Source: Clostridia bacterium
GTDB lineage: Bacteria > Bacillota > Clostridia > Oscillospirales > Acutalibacteraceae
Length of the DNA: 62,641 nucleotides
Assembly: GCA_017935325.1 (NCBI GenBank)
Contig: JAGBHV010000096.1
Location: 1 to 62,641, forward strand
Reading direction: 5' to 3'
In this document: piece after piece, positions 1 to 9,467 of the stretch
Position numbering within the stretch: position 1 is the first letter of the stretch
How the letters are laid out: each line of letters begins with the position of its first letter
Notes under the pieces: model-generated
Told to the model about the DNA's origin: nothing
Database searches by the model: none
The model's input: only the letters and a program-made list of their open reading frames with translations
Position numbers and translations under genes: made by a program

Positions 1-715
1 CCGTCTGTATGACCGAGTGCTTCGATTTCATATGTATCGCGTGAAAGTTCAACTGCGGGAGTACAGCAAGTACAGTAAACTACCATGTCATATGAACCGG
101 CTTCTGTACATGTTGCTTCAACTCTGTTTTCTTCCACTGCTTCGCCTGCTGTGTGACCGAGAGCTTCGATTACAAATGATTCTCTTGAAACTTCAGCACC
201 ACATACTGTACAGTAAACTACCATATCGTATGAGCCGTTTGCATCAGGAGTTGCTTCCACTCTGTTTTCTTCTACCGCTTCTGCTTCTGTATGGCCAAGT
301 GCTTCGATAACTGTTGTTTCGCGAGAAACTTCACCATCACATACTGTACAGTAAACTACTGTATCATATCCGCCGTCGTTTGTGCAATCTGCATCTTTCT
401 GATTTTCAACAACTTCTTCACCGGGTGTGTGGCCTGTTGCGGGAATTTTAGTTGTTACACGTGACATTGCCACGTTACAAACCGTACAATAAATATATGT
501 ATCGTATTTACCTTCTTTTGTACATGTGGGAGCTACCTGATTTTTAACAACAGGTTCGCCCTCTGTGTGACCGAGTGCATCAACAGTTACCATTTTACGT
601 GAAATCTCTTCGCCACACTTTGTACAATAGAATACGGAGTCATATGAACCGGCTCTTGTACAAGAAGCATTCTTCACGTTTTCTTTAACTTCTTCACCTG
701 CAACATGTTTGCATG
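1..715 (-). repeat. In-frame 138-bp (46-codon) tandem repeats encoding CxxC modules
   Basis: Five imperfect in-frame repeats are visible, continuing past the left edge. The period is exact where I measured it (the CTCTGTTTTC block recurs at 122 and 260, 138 bp apart). Each unit encodes YCTxC, SR, ALGHT and, in most units, C-T-x-x-G-x-YD. The unit read from about 220-350 has lost the third cysteine (EATPDANGSYD instead of a C-containing segment). Such repeats can change copy number by slippage or recombination. Confidence 0.85.
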
Positions 716-3116
716 TATCATCGTATGATGCCATCAACTGAGCATACTTTGTAGTAATCTCATTCGTTTTGATGTTGACTGCTGACTGATCGTTGATTGA
801 AAGAGTAGCATCGTTGTACATTTCTGTACCTTCTGCTACGAGAGCTTCGTATTCTGCGAGAAGTGTCTGGTCGTAATATTCACGGCTGCCGGTAACTTCT
901 GCATCAATAGCAGCTTTAAGAGCAGTTTTATCTGCCGGTTTTATTTTAAGATCTTTAATTGCATTTGCAAGAGCGTTTGTAAGAGCATTTACTTCTGTTT
1001 GTCTTGATTCGCTCCATGCAGCACTTGCGTGGCTTGAAATTGCTGCTTCTGCATTTAAAAGAGGTGTATCAAGAATTCCGGGATTCTGATAAATTGAACG
1101 GTCGATTGCTTTTGCTTCTGCAACCTTTGCTTTAAGTTCGCTGAAATCTGCAACTACTGAAACAAGATTGTCAAGAGCTTCTCTTATAGCCTGTGCCATA
1201 GCATCAACTTCAGCCTGTTCCACATATGTTTTGCCTTCTACTACATTTCCGATTGCAGTCTGAAGGTCTGCCCATGAATCAGCCGTAAAGTCTGTTGAAC
1301 GGAGTGATTCTGCTTCTTTAACAAGTGCAGTTACTTCTGAATAATCAGCACCGCGGATAGAAGCATTGTCAATGGCTGTTCTGATATTTTTAGCCATTGT
1401 GTCAACTGCGCCCTGATAGAGAATACTGTAGTTTTTCTCTACCATATCAAGAGCCTGCTCAATGAGAGCAATATCTTTTTCATTGTAATATTCACTATTG
1501 TCAAGAATAGCTTCTGCTTCCGCAACAACTGCATTCAACTGTGTATAGTCAGCATTTTTAAGTGTAAGACCATTGTACATAGTCTGAAGTGATTTTGCTG
1601 CCGCATCAATTTCAGACTGTGTTGCTTTGGGGTTGTTATAAACACGAAGAGCTGCTACATAAGACTCCTGGAACTTTGCAAAACCTGATTTGTAGAACCA
1701 TGCCTGAGGGTTATCACCCTTCTTTGTTGAACGCACGAGAGGTGTGTCGGGGTCACTGTTCATAACATAATCAAGAAGTTCTTCAAGAGCACCTTTATCA
1801 ACAACATGGAATACCATTTGTGTAGGAACAACGGGTGATGCAGTAACATAAGCATTACTGGGTCTGAAGAAAGAATAATATTTGTTCACGATTGTATAGC
1901 TTGAGCCGTCAGCAATACCTGAAACGTTACCTGTAAAACCATATGTATAGAGGTTTCCGAACTGACCTACGGCACCTGTTACAGTTGAACGAGCCTGTTC
2001 ACCGTTATCGCCTGCAAGCTTTTCTTTAACACCTTTATCTGATTTTTCTGCAGGGTAATATCCGAGAACGCCCTGTGCCGCTGCATCATTTACAAGATTA
2101 TCTGACGAAGCATTACCTGACATAACCCATACTGAATCAAGAGCTGTATAGGGATTGTCATTGTTTCTGTCTGAAAGATTTGCTACGTTACCATCAAGTC
2201 TGAGGTTAATATCAGCAAGAGTATTTGTGGCTGCTGAGTCAACATAAACATGAGCAACAGGAGTGCCTGTTATAAAGTTTTCATAAGCAACTTCAACTCG
2301 GGGAGCCATAGTCTCCTGATGGTTTTTATCATCAGTGAAAAGATGAGTGTTATAACCGCCTGCAACGTTTTCTATATAAGAACCTGTTGATACGTCATAA
2401 ACACCATATGTGTTGAAGGGATCTTCTGCTGATGCTGTGAAATCTGAAGGCTGTTCATAATAAACGCCCTGACCGAGAAGACGTGTTGAAGCACTTGCTG
2501 AGCCGATATACCATGAGCTCATACCCATATAAGGTTTATAAACAACTTCAATGTAAGAATATGCGCCACCTGTTGCGATATTTTCAACATATGAAACGCA
2601 CTTTTCCTGATATGAGTTACCGTCTGTCCAAGTGTAGTCGGCTGTGAAAGTAAGAGCTGAGCCTACTTCAGCAGTACCGCCTGTGATTTCGCAACAGTAT
2701 GCACCTGTTGCTGAGTCAATTTTTATGGGGGAGAATGTAACTGATTCATTGTCACATCTGATAGAAATACTTTCGGGAGTTATGCCTGCAGTTTTTGTAA
2801 GAAGATAAACCTTTGTGGCCGAAGGTTCTTCGCCTGCGTATGCCTGAGCTGCATAAGGACCTGAAAGTTCAGGAACACCTGAGGGTGTTGCCTTAACAAT
2901 CTGATTACCGGGTTCCATTGAGTTTGCACCTTTTGCAACTCTTGTAACCGTTGTACAGAAAAAGTCTACATCGGGACGCTTAATAGGTTCAAGAACGATT
3001 TCGTCAAGATAAACTCCGTTTGAGTCTACTGCATTTGCAGTAAATCCCACTGTAAGAACAGAGAAAACCATAACGAGAGCCATTAATGAACTCAGGATTC
3101 TTTTGGTCATTTTCAT
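1..3116 (-). CDS. Large secreted FIVAR / CxxC-repeat surface protein (C-terminus beyond window)
   Basis: Open reading frame running off the left edge, so about 1038 codons are visible and the C-terminus is missing. It starts at the ATG at 3116, 9 nt after AAGGAGG. Residues 1-30 form a signal peptide (basic MKMTKR, hydrophobic core, probable cut after ANA). Residues about 30-480 are beta-rich with no family I recognise. About 515-790 hold at least four helical FIVAR-type segments (pattern ADY..L...V..A). From about 800 on come 46-residue repeats, each with YCTxCGxExSR and ALGHTxGE. FIVAR domains are known from Gram-positive surface proteins; the Cys pairs of the repeats suggest metal or disulfide stabilisation (inference). 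Role is probably cell-surface binding or adhesion. A sortase or dockerin signal, if any, would lie outside the window. Confidence 0.8.
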   Translation of the reverse strand, partial: MKMTKRILSSLMALVMVFSVLTVGFTANAVDSNGVYLDEIVLEPIKRPDVDFFCTTVTRVAKGANSMEPGNQIVKATPSGVPELSGPYAAQAYAGEEPSATKVYLLTKTAGITPESISIRCDNESVTFSPIKIDSATGAYCCEITGGTAEVGSALTFTADYTWTDGNSYQEKCVSYVENIATGGAYSYIEVVYKPYMGMSSWYIGSASASTRLLGQGVYYEQPSDFTASAEDPFNTYGVYDVSTGSYIENVAGGYNTHLFTDDKNHQETMAPRVEVAYENFITGTPVAHVYVDSAATNTLADINLRLDGNVANLSDRNNDNPYTALDSVWVMSGNASSDNLVNDAAAQGVLGYYPAEKSDKGVKEKLAGDNGEQARSTVTGAVGQFGNLYTYGFTGNVSGIADGSSYTIVNKYYSFFRPSNAYVTASPVVPTQMVFHVVDKGALEELLDYVMNSDPDTPLVRSTKKGDNPQAWFYKSGFAKFQESYVAALRVYNNPKATQSEIDAAAKSLQTMYNGLTLKNADYTQLNAVVAEAEAILDNSEYYNEKDIALIEQALDMVEKNYSILYQGAVDTMAKNIRTAIDNASIRGADYSEVTALVKEAESLRSTDFTADSWADLQTAIGNVVEGKTYVEQAEVDAMAQAIREALDNLVSVVADFSELKAKVAEAKAIDRSIYQNPGILDTPLLNAEAAISSHASAAWSESRQTEVNALTNALANAIKDLKIKPADKTALKAAIDAEVTGSREYYDQTLLAEYEALVAEGTEMYNDATLSINDQSAVNIKTNEITTKYAQLMASYDDTCKHVAGEEVKENVKNASCTRAGSYDSVFYCTKCGEEISRKMVTVDALGHTEGEPVVKNQVAPTCTKEGKYDTYIYCTVCNVAMSRVTTKIPATGHTPGEEVVENQKDADCTNDGGYDTVVYCTVCDGEVSRETTVIEALGHTEAEAVEENRVEATPDANGSYDMVVYCTVCGAEVSRESFVIEALGHTAGEAVEENRVEATCTEAGSYDMVVYCTCCTPAVELSRDTYEIEALGHTD

Positions 3117-3149
3117 CAGAAAATACCTCCTTTTTTATAATTATTTTTC

Positions 3150-3178
3150 ATTGTACCATAAACATATATCATTTTCAA
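3150..3178 (-). promoter_or_regulatory. Promoter of the FIVAR/CxxC protein gene
   Basis: On the minus strand TTGAAA (3178-3173), 17 bp, TACAAT (3155-3150), about 34 bp upstream of the start codon. Typical SigA-type layout. Confidence 0.6.
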
Positions 3179-3228
3179 CAAATGTTTATTATTTTGTGCC
3201 ATTATTTTGAATTTATTTTTAACAAAAA

Positions 3229-4641
3229 TTACGTCTCACAAGATATTGTGCATGAGGGCAGATGATTACGCATATGTGCAACATCTTCTTCGGTAACAGA
3301 AGTCTTGTCTGCGTTCAGAAAAGACAGCTTCGTCATTTTTTCTGCAAAATGCAGGTCTTTGATGTTTTTATTATAACTTATATCAAGATTGACAAGGTCA
3401 GTCATATCTGCAAGAGGCGATACATCTTTGAACTTGTTGTTGCCGAGACCCAGCTGAACAAGGTGAGTTTTGCCCTTGAGAGGTGAAATATCTTCAATTG
3501 CATTATTCACAAGCTGCAGGTGAGTAAGCTTTTCAAGTTTCGCAAGAGATGATATATCACTGACGCCACAGTTATCCGCAAAAAACTTTTTCAGCAAAGT
3601 AAGATTTTTTACAGCCTGAAAAGATTTCACTTTATTATTGTTTATGTAAAGTTCCTCAAGCTTTTTAAAATTTTCCGCTACAGAGATATCTTCAACTGCA
3701 CAACCCTCAAGATGAAGCACTCTGAGCTTTGTAAGTTTGCCTAACGACGAAATATCTTTGAGTTTCGTATTGGATGACAAATTAAGTTCTTCAATTTCCG
3801 TAAGATTTCTCAGCGGTTCTGTCTTTTCTATACTATTGAAGGAAAGATCAATAATCTTAAGATTTGTAAGTCCGGAAATATTTGAAATATCTGTAATCTG
3901 ACATTCATTAAGTCTGAGTTCTTCAAGACCTTCCAGTTCCTTTATTATTTTCAGGTCAGAAAAAATACCGCTTCCCGTAAAAGAAAATGATTTAAGATTT
4001 TTAAGTTCTTTTAACGGTTCGGGATTTCTGATTCCCCTTGCTTTGAGTTCAAGCGAAGTAAGAAGATTAAGTTCTTTCAGAAAATCAATGTTAAATAAAC
4101 CTGAATCTGAAATCTTAAGTGTTTCAAGTTTTTCTGCTCCGGCAATTACCGAAAAATCAAGAATACGCGGAGAATTCACAATTTCAAGCGTTTTCAGATT
4201 TTTCATTTTGCCCGTTGCTGAAATATCAGTAATTCTTTCGTTATCGGAAATTATAAGTTTTTCCACCCGGCTTCCTGCAAGAGCGGAAATATCGCTGATT
4301 TCCGTCTGCATCATTGAAACTGATTTAAGTTTTTCCAGAGTTGAAAGCTCATCAATTCTCTTAACAGATGAACCGGCAAGAATTACTTCCTCAAGCAAGG
4401 GCAGATTTTCTATACCCTCAAGACTTTCTACCTGTGAACCTGCCATATCAAGCTTTTTCAGATTGGTAAGTTTTTTCAGTTTTTTAAGATTTGTAATTCC
4501 GCTGTTCAGCAAAGAAATACTCTCTGCATTTTTGTCTACCGTAAGGGTTCCTATTCTCACAGTATCTGCAGATGAGCATGATGTCATAACGGGTATCAAC
4601 ATAATCATACACAACAGAATCAGAAAGATTTTTCTAACCAT
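3229..4641 (-). CDS. Leucine-rich-repeat lipoprotein (internalin-type LRR)
   Basis: 470 residues. The N-terminus MVRKIFLILL...VMTSC is a lipoprotein signal peptide ending in Cys near residue 22, so the protein should be anchored to the outer face of the membrane. From about residue 35 to the end it is built of roughly 21-23-residue leucine-rich repeats of the bacterial internalin/SDS22 style, with L-x-x-L and N-x-x-x-D-I-S-x-L patterns (for example LTNLKIIDLSFNSIEK). No catalytic domain or C-terminal anchor is visible. Such proteins bind ligands by a curved solenoid; the partner here cannot be told. Start is ATG at 4641 with AAAGGCGG upstream. It is a single-gene unit divergent from the glycosylase gene. 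Confidence 0.85.
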   Translation of the reverse strand: MVRKIFLILLCMIMLIPVMTSCSSADTVRIGTLTVDKNAESISLLNSGITNLKKLKKLTNLKKLDMAGSQVESLEGIENLPLLEEVILAGSSVKRIDELSTLEKLKSVSMMQTEISDISALAGSRVEKLIISDNERITDISATGKMKNLKTLEIVNSPRILDFSVIAGAEKLETLKISDSGLFNIDFLKELNLLTSLELKARGIRNPEPLKELKNLKSFSFTGSGIFSDLKIIKELEGLEELRLNECQITDISNISGLTNLKIIDLSFNSIEKTEPLRNLTEIEELNLSSNTKLKDISSLGKLTKLRVLHLEGCAVEDISVAENFKKLEELYINNNKVKSFQAVKNLTLLKKFFADNCGVSDISSLAKLEKLTHLQLVNNAIEDISPLKGKTHLVQLGLGNNKFKDVSPLADMTDLVNLDISYNKNIKDLHFAEKMTKLSFLNADKTSVTEEDVAHMRNHLPSCTISCET

Positions 4642-4676
4642 TTTCCGACCGCCTTTCAGGTATTCTTTTCGATTTC

Positions 4677-4740
4677 ATTCTAACAAACCCAATAAAAAAA
4701 GTCAATTGATATTGCCTGCAAAAAAGCTTTATGATAAAAT
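4677..4740. promoter_or_regulatory. Divergent promoters for the LRR lipoprotein (-) and ogg (+)
   Basis: Minus strand: TTGACT (4705-4700), 17 bp, TAGAAT (4682-4677). Plus strand: TTGCCT (4712-4717), 17 bp, TAAAAT (4735-4740). The two sets lie back to back in about 65 bp. Confidence 0.6.
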
Positions 4741-4758
4741 AAAAGTCAGGTGATGAAA

Positions 4759-5577
4759 ATGAAGATTATGAAAGAGAATAACAACCTGTCCGTTTTCACT
4801 GACGGATGCGTAAATCTTGACTATACTCTCGACTGCGGTCAGTCTTTCAGATGGAAAAAAGAAAACGATGTCTGGCAGGCAGTTGTTTGCGGCAAAAAAA
4901 TTTCCGTCAGGCAGATTGATGAAAACAATCTTCTTTTTTACGATACAACTGAAGAAGATTTTGAAAATCTGTGGAAAAATTATTTTGACCTCGAAAGAAA
5001 TTACACAGAAATTTTAAACCGCTTTAAAAATGACCCTTATCTTACCGAAGCAACTGAAAAATATTACGGAATACGCGTGCTTAATCAGGAACCCTGGGAA
5101 GCACTTTGCTCCTTTATAATTTCGCAGAACAATAACATCCCCCGCATTAAAGGAATTATAGAAAGACTTTGCGAAAATTTCGGCGATGATTTGGGTGACG
5201 GATTTTTTTCTTTTCCTTCTGCTGAAAAAATTGCTTCTCTTACCATCGAAGATTTAGCACCCTTACGTTCAGGTTTCAGAGCAAAATACATTCTTGATGC
5301 AGCGAAAAAAGTGGCAGAAAAAGAGATTGATTTTGATGCAATTTATAACAGCGATATTTCTTTCGGAAGAAGCGAATTGATTAAGATAAAAGGTGTAGGC
5401 CCGAAGGTTGCGGAATGTTGCCTTTTATACGGCTTTAAAAAAGCAGAAGCTTTCCCCGTTGACGTGTGGGTAAAAAGGATTATGAGCGAGCTTTATCCCG
5501 ACGGAATTCCTGCCTGTGCCTACCCCGAAATCGGTATCGCTCAGCAGTACCTTTTCCATTGGCGGAGAAATGTTTGA
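4759..5577 (+). CDS. ogg: 8-oxoguanine DNA glycosylase (OGG1-type, HhH-GPD)
   Basis: Bifunctional base-excision repair enzyme removing 8-oxoguanine. 272 residues from the chosen start. The N-terminal domain opens with DYTLDCGQSFRW, typical of this family; the HhH-GPD domain follows, with the hairpin KGVGPKVAEC. K216 in GPKVAE matches the Schiff-base lysine and D235 in PVDVW the catalytic aspartate. The C-terminal GIAQQYLFHW is the usual family end. The frame opens at a GTG at 4750, but AGGTGAT (4748-4754) is best read as the ribosome site for the ATG at 4759. Monocistronic, divergent from the LRR gene. Confidence 0.93.
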   Translation: MKIMKENNNLSVFTDGCVNLDYTLDCGQSFRWKKENDVWQAVVCGKKISVRQIDENNLLFYDTTEEDFENLWKNYFDLERNYTEILNRFKNDPYLTEATEKYYGIRVLNQEPWEALCSFIISQNNNIPRIKGIIERLCENFGDDLGDGFFSFPSAEKIASLTIEDLAPLRSGFRAKYILDAAKKVAEKEIDFDAIYNSDISFGRSELIKIKGVGPKVAECCLLYGFKKAEAFPVDVWVKRIMSELYPDGIPACAYPEIGIAQQYLFHWRRNV

Positions 5578-5584
5578 TATTTAT

Positions 5585-5613
5585 TTGACAAACATATTTT
5601 TTTGGTGTACTAT
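5585..5613 (+). promoter_or_regulatory. Promoter of the aconitase X operon
   Basis: TTGACA (5585-5590), 17 bp, TACTAT (5608-5613); the ATG of the operon follows at 5651. Confidence 0.65.
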
Positions 5614-5650
5614 ATTATGGTAAAATATTAAAGCGAAAGGGAGATACGCT

Positions 5651-6937
5651 ATGAAATACAACATGACATTGACCCCTGAAGAAGAAGCCATACTCAATGG
5701 CTCACAGGGCGAAACAATGGCAAAAGTAATGAAAACTCTTGTGCTCTACGGCGATGCTTTCGGCGCAACAAAGATGGTTCCTGTCAACAGTGAAAAGGGA
5801 CATCTCGTTACAAGCTTCGGACTTAAAGTTATGAAGCCTGTTTACAGCCTCATGGATCAGCTTATTGAGGGCGGTGCTCTTTCAAAACAGAAGTTCTCTG
5901 TAGACCCCAAGCCCCTTGATCCTAATGTTCCTGCAAACTTCCTTCAGAAAGTTATTTTCAACAAGTTCATGTATTCAATGCAGGACAGTTACGACAAGCA
6001 GCTTGCTGAAATGGGACTTCTTGATGACAAATCTTACACATGTACATGCTACATGGACGAAGTAGGTAACATCCCCAATAAAAACGAAGTTCTTTCTTGG
6101 GCAGAATCATCAGCCGTTGTTTATGCAAACTCAGTCCTCGGTGCAAGATGTAACCGTAACTCAGGTATCATTGAACTCTTCGGTTCAATCGTAGGTAAGG
6201 TACCTTATTTCGGCCTCCTCACAGACGAAGGCAGAAAAGCTACATGGATTGTTGAAGTTAAAACAACAAAGAAACCCGAAGCACAGATTCTCGGCTCTGC
6301 AATCGGTATGAAGGTTATGGAAGATGTACCTTTCGTAAAAGGTCTTGATAAATGGATCGGCACAGAGCTTGACGGCGATACAAAAGCATACCTTAAAGAT
6401 TTCGGTGCAGCAACTGCATCAAACGGTGCTGTAGGTCTCTATCACATTGAAAACCTTACTCCCGAAGCAGTTGAAATGGGCGAAAACCTTATTGCTGAAA
6501 ATGCACAGGTTTACGTTATAGACGATGCTGAGCTTGAAAGAGTTCAGGCAAACTACCCCGTTATGTGGAAAGACAAAGAAGCAACACCTAAACTTTGCTT
6601 CGTTGGTTGCCCCCACCTTTCACACGCACAGCTCATCGAGTGGACTGACAATGTAGCTGAAGGTCTTAAAAAGAACGGTCTTAAAAAAGTTTCTATCCCC
6701 ACCGTATTCACTGCTGCTCCCGGTGTTATTGAAGAATTTGAAAAAACACCTTATGCAGCAAAACTCAAAGAAACAGGTGTTGTTCTCAGCTATATCTGTC
6801 CTTTGATGTATATGAATAATCCTCTTTGCAAGTCAATGCCCGTTATCACAAACTCAAACAAATTGAGAACATACACAACATCCCGCTATTACAGAAGCGA
6901 TGAAATTCTTGATATAATCACAAAGGAGGCAAAATAA
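5651..6937 (+). CDS. Aconitase X catalytic (large) subunit
   Basis: 428 residues, matching the AcnX large subunit (formerly DUF521), a family of iron-sulfur dehydratases related to aconitase. Visible family features are the N-terminal LTPEEEAILNGSQG, the GARCNRNSG segment near residue 164-172 and two further Cys sites (VGCPHLSH near 320 and YICPLMY near 380), plausible cluster ligands. Known AcnX enzymes act on hydroxyproline isomers or, in archaea, on phosphomevalonate; sequence alone does not tell which substrate is used here. The next gene is the matching small subunit, one base away. No proline or mevalonate gene lies nearby. Confidence 0.85.
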   Translation: MKYNMTLTPEEEAILNGSQGETMAKVMKTLVLYGDAFGATKMVPVNSEKGHLVTSFGLKVMKPVYSLMDQLIEGGALSKQKFSVDPKPLDPNVPANFLQKVIFNKFMYSMQDSYDKQLAEMGLLDDKSYTCTCYMDEVGNIPNKNEVLSWAESSAVVYANSVLGARCNRNSGIIELFGSIVGKVPYFGLLTDEGRKATWIVEVKTTKKPEAQILGSAIGMKVMEDVPFVKGLDKWIGTELDGDTKAYLKDFGAATASNGAVGLYHIENLTPEAVEMGENLIAENAQVYVIDDAELERVQANYPVMWKDKEATPKLCFVGCPHLSHAQLIEWTDNVAEGLKKNGLKKVSIPTVFTAAPGVIEEFEKTPYAAKLKETGVVLSYICPLMYMNNPLCKSMPVITNSNKLRTYTTSRYYRSDEILDIITKEAK

Positions 6938-6938
6938 A

Positions 6939-7403
6939 ATGAAACAGTTTAAAGGCAGACCTGTTGTAGCAGGCGAATGTACTGCAGAAGCTCTTGTTTC
7001 CCACGGCGGTTTCAACACACTTGCCTCATTCCAGAATGCTCTTCAGTTCGGCGATATGCCTCTGATCGGAGACAAGGATAAGGAAACAAAATGCGGCGAC
7101 CAGAATAACGCCGATCTTTACAATAAACCTATGGCACGCAAGGCACTTTGCCTTCCTCAGACAATCGGTTCAACTACAGGCGGTATGGTTCTTTACTGTG
7201 CAAAGGTTCTTGAGAGAAATCCCGCTTGTATGCTTTTCTCTGAACACATCGACTCTCTTGCAGCAGCAGGTGCAGTTCTCGGTGCAGTATGGACAGATTC
7301 TCCCATGCCCGTTGTTGACTGCCTCGGTGAAGAATTCCTTAACTACGTAAAAGACGGAATGAAAATCACAGTTGATGAGGACGGTACAGTTACAATAGAT
7401 TAA
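6939..7403 (+). CDS. Aconitase X swivelling (small) subunit
   Basis: 154 residues, the AcnX small subunit (formerly DUF126), which swings over the large subunit to close the active site. The loop LPQTIGSTTGGMVLY near residues 71-85 carries the conserved Ser/Thr-Gly stretch of the family, and EHIDSLAAAGAVLG lies further on. AAAGGAGG sits in the last codons of the large-subunit gene and the start codon follows that gene's stop by one base, so the two subunits should be made together. A strong terminator follows. Confidence 0.85.
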   Translation: MKQFKGRPVVAGECTAEALVSHGGFNTLASFQNALQFGDMPLIGDKDKETKCGDQNNADLYNKPMARKALCLPQTIGSTTGGMVLYCAKVLERNPACMLFSEHIDSLAAAGAVLGAVWTDSPMPVVDCLGEEFLNYVKDGMKITVDEDGTVTID

Positions 7404-7437
7404 TTCCATACCGCAACCTACAGACAAAATAATTAAT

Positions 7438-7468
7438 CTCCCGTGGAAATTCCACGGGAGATTTTTTT
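7438..7468 (+). terminator. Intrinsic terminator of the aconitase X operon
   Basis: CTCCCGTGGAA and TTCCACGGGAG (7438-7448 and 7450-7460) form a GC-rich stem followed by ATTTTTTT. The opposite strand is also AT-rich after the stem, so it may serve the convergent gene too. Confidence 0.85.
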
Positions 7469-7471
7469 GTG

Positions 7472-7963
7472 TTAATAACCTAACCGGCAATCCAGCGACT
7501 CGTCGTTTTCAATCCAGTCTTTAACTGAAATGACTCTGAAATCATTTTCGTTATCTCTTATGTAAACTTTTTCAATCCCTGCGTTTATAATAAGTCTTTT
7601 GCACATGGAACAGCTGTTTGCATTTTCAACATAATTTTCACCTGAAATATCTGTTCCCACCATGTACAGACTGCTGCCCAGCATTTTATCCCTGGGTGCA
7701 CTGATAATAGCATTTGCTTCCGCATGAACACTTCTGCAGAGTTCATATCTTTCGCCGCGGGGAATGTTGTTCTTTTCACGCACGCATACACCCATATCGG
7801 TGCAGTTTTTTCTGCCTCTCGGTGCACCAACATACCCTGTTGAAATTATCTCATCATTTTTAACAATAACAACACCGTAATGTCTTCTCAGGCATGTGCA
7901 GCGTTTTGCAACCGTTTCTGCAATATCAAGATAATAATTATTTTTATCGCGTCTTTTGTCCAT
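7472..7963 (-). CDS. dCMP deaminase (ComEB-like)
   Basis: Zinc-dependent deoxycytidylate deaminase, converting dCMP to dUMP for dTTP synthesis. 163 residues from the chosen start. The zinc site is complete: HAE in SVHAEANA (His ligand and catalytic Glu) and the two Cys in SCSMC. An extra Cys-rich segment (CTCLRRHYG..., NCTDMGVC) is typical of dCMP deaminases and may bind a second zinc. The frame opens with GTG at 7975, but AGGTGG just upstream places the start at the ATG at 7963. Single gene. Confidence 0.88.
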   Translation of the reverse strand: MDKRRDKNNYYLDIAETVAKRCTCLRRHYGVVIVKNDEIISTGYVGAPRGRKNCTDMGVCVREKNNIPRGERYELCRSVHAEANAIISAPRDKMLGSSLYMVGTDISGENYVENANSCSMCKRLIINAGIEKVYIRDNENDFRVISVKDWIENDESLDCRLGY

Positions 7964-8001
7964 AATTTTATCCACCTATCAAAATATAATCAGATATGTA
8001 T

Positions 8002-8030
8002 AACTCCCCTTGAAATTTGCAAGGGGAGTT
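8002..8030 (-). terminator. Terminator after cysS
   Basis: AACTCCCCTT (8002-8011) and AAGGGGAGTT (8021-8030) form a 10-bp stem with a 9-nt loop, 25 bp after the cysS stop on the minus strand. The following U-run is poor, so efficiency is uncertain. Confidence 0.65.
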
Positions 8031-8054
8031 GCCGAAAAGTAACGTAATTAATTA

Positions 8055-9452
8055 TTATGCCTTATGCCACTTAACACCCTGAGGTGTGTCTTCAAGAACA
8101 ATGTTCATGGCTTTGAGTGTATCGCGGATTTCATCAGCTCTTGCCCAATTTTTATTTTTTCTTGCTTCTGCACGTTCAGCAATCAGTGCTTCAACTTCTT
8201 CATCAAGACTTTCTTTCTTTCTGTTATAAACAAGACCGAGAACATCTGTAAGTTCATCGAAGAGTTTTGCTGCACCTTCGCAAAGTGCTTTTGAAGGATT
8301 CTTTTCAATTACGTTTGTGTTGATATCTCTTACCAAATCGAAAACTGCTGCAATTGCATCTGCTGTGTTGAAATCATCATCCATTGCATTAATAAACTGC
8401 TCACGGCGTTTTGCAAGAAGTTCAAGAACCTCATTATCTGTATCATTTGCATCAGCAGTTGCATTTTCAAGAGCAAAATCAAGGCTGTCGCGGCAGGTGT
8501 AAAGACGGTTGAGAGATGATTTGCACTGGTTGATGATATCGATGCTGTAGTTGATAGGACTTCTGTAAGATGAAGAAATCATAAGGAATCTGATAGGCTC
8601 ATATCCGTATTCGTTTGCCACATCACGTACTGTAAAGAAGTTGCCGAGAGATTTTGACATCTTCACGTTGTCAACATTGATATATCCGTTGTGCATCCAG
8701 TAGTTTGCAAAAGTTTTTCCGTTGCAGCATTCTGACTGTGCAATTTCATTTTCATGGTGGGGGAAAATAAGGTCCTGACCGCCGCAATGGATATCAATAG
8801 TATCACCGAGATACCTGTGTACCATTGCAGAACATTCAATATGCCAACCCGGTCTGCCGTTACCCCAGGGTGATTCCCAATAAGGCTCGCCCGGTTTTGC
8901 GTTTTTCCACAAAGCAAAGTCCATCGGCTCTTTTTTCAGTTCACCGATACTGATTCTTGCACCTGCTTCAAGGTCTTCAAGAGGCTGATGTGAAAGTTTA
9001 CCGTATTCGGAGAATTTCTTCGTGCTGAAATACACGTCTCCGTCAACTGCATAAGCAAAGCCTTTATCTTCAAGAGTTTTTATGATGTTTATAATTTCAT
9101 CAATATTTTCTGTAGCTTTCGGGTGAGTTGTAGCTTCTCTGATGTTCATTCCTTTTACATCAGTCCAGAATTCTTCAATATATTTTTCGCTGACTGTTTT
9201 ATAATCAGAGCTTTCTTCGTTGGCACGTTTGATAATTTTATCATCAATATCCGTAAAGTTCTGAACAAAGTTCACTTTATAGCCTCTGTATTCAAAATAT
9301 CTGCGCACTACATCAAAAACGCAAAGAGGTCTTGCATTACCGATGTGAATAAAGTTGTAAACCGTAGGTCCGCAGGCATACATTTTAACTTCGCCTTCTG
9401 TGATAGGCTTGAATTCATCTTTCTGTCTTGTAAGTGTGTTGAAAATTTTCAT
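8055..9452 (-). CDS. cysS: Cysteinyl-tRNA synthetase
   Basis: 465 residues, class I synthetase charging tRNA-Cys. The HIGH-type signature appears as FIHIGNARP near residues 34-42 and the second signature as KMSKS near 265. Zinc-binding residues fit C28 (YACGPTVYN), CSAMVHRY and [10 protein letters not shown]. The C-terminal DALR-type helical domain with the usual [17 protein letters not shown] ending is present. Second gene of the cysE-cysS operon, 15 bp after cysE, hence under the Cys T-box, which fits its role: low charged tRNA-Cys raises both cysteine synthesis and charging capacity. Confidence 0.97.
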   Translation of the reverse strand: MKIFNTLTRQKDEFKPITEGEVKMYACGPTVYNFIHIGNARPLCVFDVVRRYFEYRGYKVNFVQNFTDIDDKIIKRANEESSDYKTVSEKYIEEFWTDVKGMNIREATTHPKATENIDEIINIIKTLEDKGFAYAVDGDVYFSTKKFSEYGKLSHQPLEDLEAGARISIGELKKEPMDFALWKNAKPGEPYWESPWGNGRPGWHIECSAMVHRYLGDTIDIHCGGQDLIFPHHENEIAQSECCNGKTFANYWMHNGYINVDNVKMSKSLGNFFTVRDVANEYGYEPIRFLMISSSYRSPINYSIDIINQCKSSLNRLYTCRDSLDFALENATADANDTDNEVLELLAKRREQFINAMDDDFNTADAIAAVFDLVRDINTNVIEKNPSKALCEGAAKLFDELTDVLGLVYNRKKESLDEEVEALIAERAEARKNKNWARADEIRDTLKAMNIVLEDTPQGVKWHKA

Positions 9453-9467
9453 ACTCGTTTCCTCTCA

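Noticed and set aside
1-720. Regular repeats suggesting a CRISPR array
   Set aside because: The 138-bp period is in frame and codes for CxxC modules; units are continuous without spacers.
4043-4753. 236-codon open frame antisense to the LRR lipoprotein gene
   Set aside because: Repeats of Ser/Phe/Ile come from the complementary LRR codons; no ribosome site; shadow of the real gene.
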